Source: Bacteroidota bacterium
Lineage (GTDB): Bacteria > Bacteroidota > Bacteroidia > Chitinophagales > Chitinophagaceae
Length of the DNA stretch: 64,000 nt
Assembly: GCA_028876495.1 (NCBI GenBank)
Contig: JAGWRO010000089.1
Span: forward strand, 1 to 64,000
Reading direction: 5' to 3'
Below are positions 9,603 through 17,328 of this stretch, one piece after another (positions within the stretch are counted from its first letter, which is position 1; each line of letters begins with the position of its first letter). The position numbers were made by a program, and so were the translations under genes. The notes under the pieces are model-generated. The model did not search any database. It saw nothing but the letters and a program-made list of their open reading frames with translations, and had not been told where the DNA came from.

Positions 9603-11579
9603 ATGCGGCCGCTTATCTCATATAAAATTATTACGAAGATTATTGTTTCATTTATTGTATGTAGCTTTTATAGTACAATTACATTTTCTCAGGGATTGCC
9701 TGATAAAAATAAATCTTCTGATCACTTAACTTATCAGGCACGCACACTTATCAACCTTCTTGATTATGTTTCGCAGGATTATGCAAAAGCAGTAAATAAT
9801 GGCCGGGTTATAAATAAAAGTGAGTACGGTGAAATGCTTGATTTTACTGCACAAACAGTTTCGCTTTTTGATTCAATTGCAATGAAAATTTCTATTACAA
9901 ATAAAAAAAATATTTCGCAGCAATTATCATTTTTACTCACTTCAATAAAGCAAAAAAGCAGCAAGGATTTAATAGCAACGAATGCCCGGCAGATAAAAAA
10001 AGAGATTCTACTGCTTCATCTTATTGATATTTTTCCTGAACAATATCCTGACATTACCGCAGGAAGAAAACTTTTTCAAACAAGCTGCCAGTCATGCCAT
10101 GGAAAGAATGGCGAAGGTGATGGGCCTCTCTCTGCTTCTTTCACGCCACGCCCGGCCAATTTGCAGGATGATTCGCTCATGGAGCACATTTCCCCTTTGC
10201 AGGTCTTCAATACAGCCCGGTTAGGTGTGCAGGGTACCGGCATGCCTGCTTTTGATGGACTATCAGATAAGCAGCTTTGGCAAATAGCCTTCTATATAAA
10301 GTCATTAAGATTCGAAAAAAAATATTCCGGAAAGAAGGACACTCTTGAAAAAATTTTCAAACAAATCCAAACTGTAATTTCTCTTTCAGATGTTGCACAT
10401 CTTTCAGATAAAGAATTGGAAAATAAATTACCTGGCAAAAACAAAGAACAAATTATTGCAGCTATCCGCTTGCATCATCCAACAAAAAATGAAAACAATT
10501 TACTCAACATTGCAAAGAATTATCTCGATGATGCACTCAGTCTTTATAAAAATAATAATTCTTCCGATGCCGAAGAAAAAGCACTGTATGCTTATCTGGA
10601 TGGCATTGAACCATTAGAACAACAGCTTACAGCTATTGATGCCAACATTGTTTCTGAACTGGAAAACAAAATGAACGCAGTACGTTCGGCAATCAAATCG
10701 AAAAAATCACTCGCCGAAGTGGAACAAAAGATTACTGAAGCAAAAATATCTATCAACAAAGCATCGCAATTGCTTGGCGAACAAACTTATTCATTCTGGT
10801 TTTCTTTCTTCATTGCTGCATCCATCTTATTGCGGGAAGGTTTAGAAGCTGTTTTAATTATTATCACCATTCTTAGTTTGCTTCAATCATTAAAAGCAAA
10901 GAAAGCTATCAGGTGGGTTCATGGCGGATGGATTACAGCAGTTGCAATAGGTGCTGCAAGCTGGTTCTTCACGGACTGGCTCATTTCATTCGGTTCACAA
11001 AACCGTGAAATTATAGAAGGGGTCGGCGCAATCATTGCCGTCAGCATTCTCATGTATGTTGGTTTTTGGCTGCATAACAAAACCGAAGCAAAAAAGTGGC
11101 AACACTTTATTCATACACGAATAACCAGTTTGCTTAACCAGGAAAAAATGTTCGGGCTTGCTTTCATTTCATTCATCGTTGTTTTTCGTGAAGCATTTGA
11201 ATCTATCCTGTTTCTTTCATCTATGCAATTGCAGGTGGATGATAACAGCCGCAATGGTATATGGATAGGTGCGGTTTCAGCAATCATTGCCGTCATCCTG
11301 CTTGGTTTCTTATTGCTTCGCTTTGCAGTACGCATACCTTTGCGAAAGTTATTTCAATATTCAGCTATCGTCATCATGATACTCGCTGTGGTGCTGACAG
11401 GGCAAGGCGTACATGCATTCCAGGAAAGCGGATGGCTTTCAGTTACCAGTATTCCTTTTAATTTCCGGGTTGAGATACTTGGTATTTTTCCAACGGCAGA
11501 AACTTATGGAGCACAAATAATAGTTGGCATAATGGTTTTTTTAATGTGGTATAAAAGGAAAAAATCAGTAATTGAGTAG
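9603..11579 (+). CDS. FTR1-family iron permease with N-terminal cytochrome c domain
   Basis: The 658-residue protein has a signal sequence (residues 1-30) and a helical periplasmic region. A cytochrome c domain follows with CQSCH at about residue 162 and a distal Met in GTGMPAFDGLS. A long helical linker leads to a seven-span FTR1 permease. The permease has both REXXE-type motifs: LLREGLEAVL (about residue 412) and VFREAFESIL (about 529), whose Glu residues bind iron in Ftr1/EfeU. The fusion suggests that haem-mediated electron transfer is coupled to iron transport, but direction and substrate are inferred. ATG at 9603 is chosen because the signal sequence begins there. It is preceded by a 258-base gap after the adaptor gene. 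Confidence 0.9.
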   Translation: MRPLISYKIITKIIVSFIVCSFYSTITFSQGLPDKNKSSDHLTYQARTLINLLDYVSQDYAKAVNNGRVINKSEYGEMLDFTAQTVSLFDSIAMKISITNKKNISQQLSFLLTSIKQKSSKDLIATNARQIKKEILLLHLIDIFPEQYPDITAGRKLFQTSCQSCHGKNGEGDGPLSASFTPRPANLQDDSLMEHISPLQVFNTARLGVQGTGMPAFDGLSDKQLWQIAFYIKSLRFEKKYSGKKDTLEKIFKQIQTVISLSDVAHLSDKELENKLPGKNKEQIIAAIRLHHPTKNENNLLNIAKNYLDDALSLYKNNNSSDAEEKALYAYLDGIEPLEQQLTAIDANIVSELENKMNAVRSAIKSKKSLAEVEQKITEAKISINKASQLLGEQTYSFWFSFFIAASILLREGLEAVLIIITILSLLQSLKAKKAIRWVHGGWITAVAIGAASWFFTDWLISFGSQNREIIEGVGAIIAVSILMYVGFWLHNKTEAKKWQHFIHTRITSLLNQEKMFGLAFISFIVVFREAFESILFLSSMQLQVDDNSRNGIWIGAVSAIIAVILLGFLLLRFAVRIPLRKLFQYSAIVIMILAVVLTGQGVHAFQESGWLSVTSIPFNFRVEILGIFPTAETYGAQIIVGIMVFLMWYKRKKSVIE

Positions 11580-11899
11580 CTGTTGAGGAAGGTTTACGAT
11601 TTCAATTTGGAGATAAAAGATAATGGTAAAATGGAAGAAGAAAGTCATTAGTAAATGGAAAAAGAGAAGAATTAATATCAAAGTGAAATTGTATTTGGTC
11701 TGATTTATATAAAATTAAAATCCTTATTATTTGTTGGTTTACTATAAAAAATAGTAAAATCAGAGTGCAAATTGTAAATCACTTTGGTAGACAGGATTAA
11801 TTTTTTCGTATTGCGGGATTACCTGCCTGTTTTTTACCAAAAGAAAACAAGAATAACACGATGGAGCATTCATAAATAATACTTCAAAAAAAATAAACC
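11580..11899 (+). other. Intergenic region before the Fur-family gene, no gene seen
   Basis: About 320 AT-rich bases without a convincing coding frame. A T-run follows CCTGCCTG near 11825, and the region presumably holds the promoter for the regulator. No clear palindromic Fur or Zur box was recognised by eye. Confidence 0.4.
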
Positions 11900-12328
11900 A
11901 TGAGCAAAGAATTAGAAAATATGCTTATCGCAAAACAAATCAGTCCAACCGCAATGCGCTTGCTGGTTCTTGAATTTTTATTAAAGCAAACAACAGCTAA
12001 TAGTTTAGCTGACCTGGAAAAAGAATTCCAACATTCTGACAGAACCACCTTATACCGCACATTGAAAACCTTTGAAGAAAAAGGTTTGATTCATAACATA
12101 CAAGACGGCACCGGGGCTACCAAATATGCACTTTGTGTGAATGAATGTAAAGATGGTGTGCATGATGATTTGCATGTGCATTTTTATTGCAATCAATGTA
12201 AAGAAACATTTTGCCTTCCCAGAAATAAAATTCCCGAAATTCAACTTCCAAAAGATTTTATGCCTGAAGAATTCATCCTGATAGCAAAAGGTATTTGCGA
12301 TAAATGCAGCGGTAAAACTTTGCAATAG
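11900..12328 (+). CDS. Fur-family metalloregulator
   Basis: The 142-residue protein has the N-terminal winged helix of Fur proteins, with the recognition region SDRTTLYRTLKTFEEKGLIH (residues about 49-68). The C-terminal metal and dimer domain has HDDLHVHFYCNQC and CDKCSGK. These two CxxC pairs form the structural zinc site, and HVHF is a regulatory-site element. The gene lies 49 bases ahead of the P-type ATPase and probably controls it and the nearby metal genes. Specificity (Zn, Fe, peroxide or other) cannot be read from sequence; a Zn-type sensor fits the P1B-2 transporter next door. Confidence 0.9.
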   Translation: MSKELENMLIAKQISPTAMRLLVLEFLLKQTTANSLADLEKEFQHSDRTTLYRTLKTFEEKGLIHNIQDGTGATKYALCVNECKDGVHDDLHVHFYCNQCKETFCLPRNKIPEIQLPKDFMPEEFILIAKGICDKCSGKTLQ

Positions 12329-12377
12329 TGTTGCATAGGTTTCCTTGATACCTTTAAGTTGTTTAGAATGAATATTT

Positions 12378-14393
12378 ATGAAAAATAACAACGAACAAAA
12401 TCAAGATACAGTCCTTCAATTTGATGAACTAATAGAAGTTTCTGATAAAAAGCCGCGGTTAACGCCTGTTAAGGATGAAAAGCAGGTCCCTGAAGATAAT
12501 AATGGCAGCAACTATAATGCAGAGGTAACTTCCAATAAACCGGCATGGATGGAACATTTGAATTTATTAGCCGCATTATTCATCCTTGCTGTTTTATTGG
12601 TAATGGAATATGGTTTTAAAATAACTCTTCCAAAAACCTTATCATTCGCTATAAATTCTGTCGCTTATTTGCTGGCCGGTTGGAGTGTGTTGCACATGGC
12701 ATTTCGTAAAGCTAAAAGGGGGGATATTTTCAATGAGTTTGTTTTGATGAGCATAGCAACACTTGGCGCGTTTTACATCGGCGCTTATTCGGAAGGGGTA
12801 GCTGTAATGGTTTTTTATACTATTGGAGAATGGTTTCAGAATTCAGCGGTAAGGAGGGCAAAAGCAAGCATTAAAGCGCTGTTGGACATACGCCCTGATG
12901 AAGTAAATGTGATGCGAAATGGACAAACAGAAAGAGTTCATTCTTCCGAAGTGCAATTGGAAGAAATAATACAAATGAAACCCGGAGAAAAGGTTGCTCT
13001 TGACGGCGAACTAATTTCTGAAAGCTCATCGTTCAACACATCTGCACTTACGGGAGAAAGCAGGCCTGATACAAAGTATAAAGGCGAACAGGTATTAGCA
13101 GGAATGATTAATTTGAATACTGTATCAGAAGTAAAAGTTACTGCTTTATTTAAAGATAGTAAGCTAAGTAAGATTTTGGAGATGGTGCGGGATGCTACTG
13201 CCCGCAAGTCGCAGACACAATTGTTTATTTCACGATTTGCAAAAGTTTATACACCGATAGTATTTTTTCTTGCTTTGGCTCTTGTATTAATTCCTTACTT
13301 TTTTGTAGCCAATTATGTTTTTAATGAGTGGCTATACCGTGGGTTAGTTTTTCTGGTAATTAGTTGCCCCTGTGCATTAGTGGTATCTATTCCGTTAGGA
13401 TATTTTGGCGGAATAGGCCTTGCTTCCAGGAATGGCATACTGTTTAAAGGCGGAAACTTTATGGATGTAATGACGAAGGTGAACACCATTGTTATGGATA
13501 AAACAGGAACCCTTACAAAGGGTGTATTCAAAGTACAAAAAATTGTTGCAAATGGAATGGATGAGAAAGAGTTGATAAGGCTTACTGCTGCACTTGAAAA
13601 AAAATCAACGCACCCTGTAGCTAAAGCCGTGGTTGATTATGCAGGCAATATAAATGGCAATACTACTGTAACTAATGTAGAAGAAGTAGCAGGACATGGC
13701 CTGAAAGGAATTATTGATGACAAAAAAATACTTGCAGGAAATGCAAAACTGATGAAGAAATATAACATTAGTTTTCCTGATGAAATAGAAGAACTGGTTA
13801 ATACAGTTGTTTTAGTAGCCATTAATAATAAATATGCCGGATATATTACAATAGCCGATGAAATAAAAGAAGATGCAACTACAGCCATTAAAGAAATGCA
13901 CGAACTCAATTTAAGAACGGTAATGCTTTCCGGCGACAAACAAGTAGTAGTGAATGAGGTGGCAAGAGAACTTGGTATTGATGAGGCTTATGGAGACTTA
14001 TTACCCGAAGGAAAAGTGGAAAAAGTACAACAGATAAAACAAGAAGGAAAACACATTGCGTTTGTAGGTGACGGCGTGAATGATGCGCCGGTAATAGCTT
14101 TGGCTGATGTAGGAATAGCGATGGGCGGATTAGGAAGCGATGCTACCATAGAAACTGCTGATGTGGTAATTCAAAATGACCAACCATCTAAAATTGTTTC
14201 TGCCATTAAGATTGGTAAAATTACACGAAGTATTGTTTGGCAAAATATTAGTCTTGCCATGGGAATAAAAGTGATTGTATTAATACTGGGTGCTGGCGGC
14301 ATCGCCAATTTGTGGGAGGCCGTCATTGCTGATGTTGGGGTTGCATTGTTAGCAATTATGAATGCAGTAAGAATACAAAGGCTCAAATTGTAA
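12378..14393 (+). CDS. P1B-type heavy-metal translocating ATPase (Zn/Cd/Pb type)
   Basis: The 671-residue ATPase has the ion-path motif SCPCALV (about residue 330), the phosphorylation site DKTGTLTKG (Asp about 374), the HP dipeptide in KSTHPVAKAV and the hinge GDGVNDAP (about 564). TM8 contains IADVGVALLAI, whose Asp is diagnostic of the P1B-2 (Zn2+, Cd2+, Pb2+) group rather than the Cu+ group. The N-terminus is a short hydrophilic acidic segment of about 55 residues and contains no HMA (GMxCxxC) metal-binding domain, which is unusual. It should pump divalent soft cations from cytosol to periplasm, handing over to the RND system. Confidence 0.93.
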   Translation: MKNNNEQNQDTVLQFDELIEVSDKKPRLTPVKDEKQVPEDNNGSNYNAEVTSNKPAWMEHLNLLAALFILAVLLVMEYGFKITLPKTLSFAINSVAYLLAGWSVLHMAFRKAKRGDIFNEFVLMSIATLGAFYIGAYSEGVAVMVFYTIGEWFQNSAVRRAKASIKALLDIRPDEVNVMRNGQTERVHSSEVQLEEIIQMKPGEKVALDGELISESSSFNTSALTGESRPDTKYKGEQVLAGMINLNTVSEVKVTALFKDSKLSKILEMVRDATARKSQTQLFISRFAKVYTPIVFFLALALVLIPYFFVANYVFNEWLYRGLVFLVISCPCALVVSIPLGYFGGIGLASRNGILFKGGNFMDVMTKVNTIVMDKTGTLTKGVFKVQKIVANGMDEKELIRLTAALEKKSTHPVAKAVVDYAGNINGNTTVTNVEEVAGHGLKGIIDDKKILAGNAKLMKKYNISFPDEIEELVNTVVLVAINNKYAGYITIADEIKEDATTAIKEMHELNLRTVMLSGDKQVVVNEVARELGIDEAYGDLLPEGKVEKVQQIKQEGKHIAFVGDGVNDAPVIALADVGIAMGGLGSDATIETADVVIQNDQPSKIVSAIKIGKITRSIVWQNISLAMGIKVIVLILGAGGIANLWEAVIADVGVALLAIMNAVRIQRLKL

Positions 14394-14501
14394 TTTATAA
14401 ATAATCTAAATTTCCATGATAATTATATTACCTAAGTTCAAGTAGTAAGTGCAACACTATCTCAGCCCTTTTTTATAACCACATCAATTCAAAATAAACT
14501 T

Positions 14502-14509
14502 TACTTTTG
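14502..14509 (+). promoter_or_regulatory. Candidate promoter -7 element (TACTTTTG)
   Basis: TACTTTTG matches TAnnTTTG exactly and ends 11 bases before the ATG of the His-rich small protein. This predicts a very short leader and a separate transcript for the 14.5-19.9 kb cluster. No matching -33 box is obvious. Confidence 0.45.
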
Positions 14510-14520
14510 CAATTAATTAA

Positions 14521-14949
14521 ATGAAGAAAAAGAAATCCATACAAATTAAAGCAACCATACTGTTAATAGTATTTTCTTTGAATACTGTTATTGGTTTTGC
14601 CTGTGCTGTTGGAATAGACATGGGGTTTAATTCACATCATCATAAAGAAAGTTCTATAGCATCTGCAAGCATGCATCATCATGATGCTAATGTTGAAAAT
14701 CATCCAACAAAAAATGATAAGGACAATTGCTGTAATGATGAAGTGATGAAATTTCAGAAGGTTAACAAGGCCCTTTCATCTTCGATAAAAATGATCAATC
14801 CCGTTTCTTTTACCTCTTACCTTGCTTCTTTCTACAACCTTGATATTTCATCTCCTTATTCCCAAATTTCAGATATAAAATATTTTGTCCGAAGCCATCA
14901 TCCACCTATTCCAGACATCCGCATAGCTATTCGGAGTTTCCAAATATGA
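14521..14949 (+). CDS. His-rich small exported/membrane-anchored protein (HYC_CC_PP-like)
   Basis: The 142-residue protein has an N-terminal hydrophobic segment (ATILLIVFSLNTVIGFACAV). Two histidine clusters (SHHHKE and MHHHDA), a CC pair in DNCCNDE and a C-terminal RSHHPPIPDIR follow. The layout (hydrophobic start, His cluster, CC, PP near the end) recalls the small HYC_CC_PP family found beside metal efflux genes in Bacteroidota, although no HYC triplet is present. It probably binds Cu or Zn in the periplasm. It heads a run of small exported metal or haem proteins leading to the multicopper oxidase. Confidence 0.65.
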   Translation: MKKKKSIQIKATILLIVFSLNTVIGFACAVGIDMGFNSHHHKESSIASASMHHHDANVENHPTKNDKDNCCNDEVMKFQKVNKALSSSIKMINPVSFTSYLASFYNLDISSPYSQISDIKYFVRSHHPPIPDIRIAIRSFQI

Positions 14950-15025
14950 TTTAATGTTTTTCAATTTTGTGCATGCGATATATTCCGTGCCTGTAATTAT
15001 TGTACTAATATTAAATCAAATAGAA

Positions 15026-15501
15026 ATGAAAAAAATAATTGTAATGGTTGCCATTTTTGCAACCGCATTGGTGCAACAAACTTTTGCACAGGATACTTCA
15101 GTATCCAAACCTTCTGAACTACTCACATCTTATTACAACATAAAGAATGCATTAGTTAGTGGCGATGCTAATAGCGCCGCTATAAATGCAGCGCAATTTG
15201 TAAAAACCATCAATGGCATTAGCCCGGAAATTATCCCCGGATCCACTAAGGAACCATTGCTAAAAGATGCGGGTAAAATCTCAGCTACTAAAGACCTGAA
15301 AAAACAACGTGACTATTTTTCTACGTTTTCTGCAAATATGTATGCATTGGCCAAAACGGTTAAACTCAATACCGAACCGGTTTATTATCAGTATTGCCCT
15401 ATGAAAAGGCAACATGGCTAAGTAGCAACATGGTGATTAAGAACCCTTATTTCGGCAGCGCTATGCCCTCATGTGGTAAAACAACAGAAACCATTCAATA
15501 A
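15026..15501 (+). pseudogene. DUF3347 exported protein, copy 1, frameshifted near its C-terminus
   Basis: The frame starts at 15026 with a signal peptide ending QTFAQDTS and reads a DUF3347 domain (LLTSYYNIKNALVSGD). It breaks after YYQYCPMK, where the current frame stops at 15421. Moving by one base at the AAAAGG run (15404-15409) restores the expected end (ATWLSSN, IKNPYFGSAMPSCGK) to a stop at 15499-15501, so a single-base loss is the simplest explanation. The lost part holds the conserved MPxCG motif. Copies 2 and 3 lie downstream. The start at 15026 is preferred over the upstream in-frame ATG because the signal peptide begins there. Confidence 0.75.
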
Positions 15502-15583
15502 TCCGTCTTTCTTAAACTGATAAGTAGATTGGCATGGGTGTCAATTGCTTTCAGGATATTTTAAACAAATAAAAACAAACGAA

Positions 15584-16162
15584 ATGAAAAAGATAACAAT
15601 GATCATAAGCGCGGGAATTTTAGCGCTCACTTTTACAGCTTGTAATTCTACTGGCAGTAAACAAACAAATAATACAGATTCTGCTACAATGCCTTCTGTC
15701 ACTACAACTTCACCGGCTATAGCTGCTAATGCAAAACCAGCGGATGGTATTTTGACCGGATATATAAACCTGAAAAATTCTTTGGCGGCAGACAACGGTA
15801 GCGATGCAGCAAAAAACGGACAGGAAATTTTAGATGCTTTATCAAAATTTGATGCTTCTGCATTAACGCCCGATCAGAAAAAAGTATTTCTCGGATTGGT
15901 TGGTGATATAAAAGAAAATAGTGAACACATAAGTGAGAACGGTGATAAGATTGCCCACCAGCGGGAACATTTTGAAATGTTAAGTAAAGATATGTACGAC
16001 CTTTTAAAAGCTACAGGTACCAGTAAAGAGATGTATCTCGATTCATGCCCAATGTATGATAATGGGAAAGGCACCTGGCTGAGTGAAATGAAGGAAATAA
16101 AAAACCCCTACCTCGGTAACAAAATGCCGACATGTGGCGCCGTAAAGGAAACTATTAAATAG
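15584..16162 (+). CDS. DUF3347 lipoprotein, copy 2
   Basis: The protein is about 192 residues from ATG 15584. It has a lipoprotein signal (ILALTFTACNS, Cys about residue 17), a Ser/Thr/Asn-rich linker and a DUF3347 domain: ILTGYINLKNSLAADNG, then YLDSCPMYDNGKGTWLSE, NPYLGNKMPTCG. DUF3347 domains are also found at the C-terminus of CusB-like adaptors. The conserved CPM and MPxCG elements offer Cys and Met ligands suited to Cu(I), so a periplasmic copper chaperone or sponge is likely but inferred. The stop lies 5 bases before the haem-binding gene, so the two are probably cotranscribed. Confidence 0.8.
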   Translation: MKKITMIISAGILALTFTACNSTGSKQTNNTDSATMPSVTTTSPAIAANAKPADGILTGYINLKNSLAADNGSDAAKNGQEILDALSKFDASALTPDQKKVFLGLVGDIKENSEHISENGDKIAHQREHFEMLSKDMYDLLKATGTSKEMYLDSCPMYDNGKGTWLSEMKEIKNPYLGNKMPTCGAVKETIK

Positions 16163-16167
16163 AAAAC

Positions 16168-16635
16168 ATGCATATTTTTAAAAAAATATTGTTGGCTCTT
16201 TTAATCGTATTTATTGCCATTCAGTTTGTTCAACCTGCCCGGAACAAAAACGGGCTGGTTGAACCTGTTGATGTTACCAAGGCTGTTTCTGTTCCTGAAA
16301 ATGTGAAAATGATTTTGCAAACTGCTTGTTATGATTGCCATAGTAATAATACCAATTACCCCTGGTACACTTATGTGCAACCTGTTGGTTGGATTTTGAA
16401 CAATCATATCATCAACGGAAAAAAGGAACTGAACTTTAGCGACTTTGGTTCTTACCCAATCAGAAGGCAGCAAAGTAAATTGAAAGCAATTGCAGATCAG
16501 ATTAAAGATGGAGAAATGCCGCTGTATTCTTATACTATTATTCACAAAAATGCAAGGCTTTCAAAAGAACAAAAGGCGTTACTTACTGATTGGGCACAAA
16601 AAGCTAAAGACAGCCTTGATAAAATAAATCCGTAG
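16168..16635 (+). CDS. Haem-binding domain protein (c-type CxxCH)
   Basis: The 155-residue protein has an N-terminal membrane anchor (ILLALLIVFIAIQFV). Its haem-attachment motif is CYDCHSNNTNYPWYTYVQP (about residues 52-70), characteristic of the Bacteroidota Haem_bd family, and MPLYSYTIIH could supply the distal Met ligand. The C-terminal segment LSKEQKALLTDWAQ is typical of the family. It is a periplasmic, membrane-tethered cytochrome. Being inserted between DUF3347 genes and upstream of a multicopper oxidase, it may pass electrons in copper handling, but this is inference from position. Confidence 0.85.
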   Translation: MHIFKKILLALLIVFIAIQFVQPARNKNGLVEPVDVTKAVSVPENVKMILQTACYDCHSNNTNYPWYTYVQPVGWILNNHIINGKKELNFSDFGSYPIRRQQSKLKAIADQIKDGEMPLYSYTIIHKNARLSKEQKALLTDWAQKAKDSLDKINP

Positions 16636-16840
16636 ATGGTATTGGCGTGCAAGGCCGCGGGATACCTGCGGAAGACGATATGTAATTCCATCTTTATATA
16701 TTAAATAGTCCAACGGACTATGTATAAATATTAGATGGTATTATGCCGACAGAAAAATAATTTGGACTACATATTATTTACATTCGGTATAACTTCAATT
16801 TATTTATTAAATTATTTATTAAACGAAAAAAAATTAAAAT

Positions 16841-17299
16841 ATGAAACGGAATCTTATTATAATACTATTGGCAACTATTGCTCTTTCATTTGGTGTTCAT
16901 CAGCAAGCAGATGCTTCCACTGCCAATGATATAAATACGGCTTACCAGCACTATGCCGACATAGATAATGCACTGACAAAAGATGATGCCCAGGCTGCGG
17001 CAAAAGCAGCCGGTAATCTGGAAGCAGCATTGAAAGATGTAAAAGATGCAAACACTGCCTTAGGTCTGGCAACAGCTATCAGCCAAAGCAATAATATTGT
17101 TGAACAACGTAAATCTTTCGCCGCTTTAACCATAGCGATGCACGATTTGTTTAAAACACAGAAACCCGATAAGATGCTGTATATCCATTATTGCCCAATG
17201 GCAAAGGCTTACTGGATGGACGAAAGCAAGTCTATTGCCAATCCTTATTACGGAAAAGCAATGCCTACCTGTGGTAAAACCACCGGAATGGTCATGTAG
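16841..17299 (+). CDS. DUF3347 exported protein, copy 3
   Basis: The 152-residue protein has a signal peptide (LIIILLATIALSFGVHQQADA) and a DUF3347 domain: INTAYQHYADIDNALTKDD, a long helical part, then YIHYCPMAKAYWMDESK and NPYYGKAMPTCGKTT. It shares with copies 1 and 2 the CPM-x(6)-W and NPYxGxxMPxCG elements. It lies 29 bases upstream of the multicopper oxidase and is probably in the same transcript. It is likely a periplasmic copper-binding partner of that enzyme. The 205 bases before it carry no gene. Confidence 0.82.
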   Translation: MKRNLIIILLATIALSFGVHQQADASTANDINTAYQHYADIDNALTKDDAQAAAKAAGNLEAALKDVKDANTALGLATAISQSNNIVEQRKSFAALTIAMHDLFKTQKPDKMLYIHYCPMAKAYWMDESKSIANPYYGKAMPTCGKTTGMVM

Positions 17300-17328
17300 A
17301 TTTTATATTGATAAAAAAATAAGAATAT

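Noticed and set aside
9487-9729. An 80-codon frame upstream of and overlapping the FTR1 gene
   Set aside because: It is out of frame with the well-supported signal peptide of the FTR1 protein and looks like chance.
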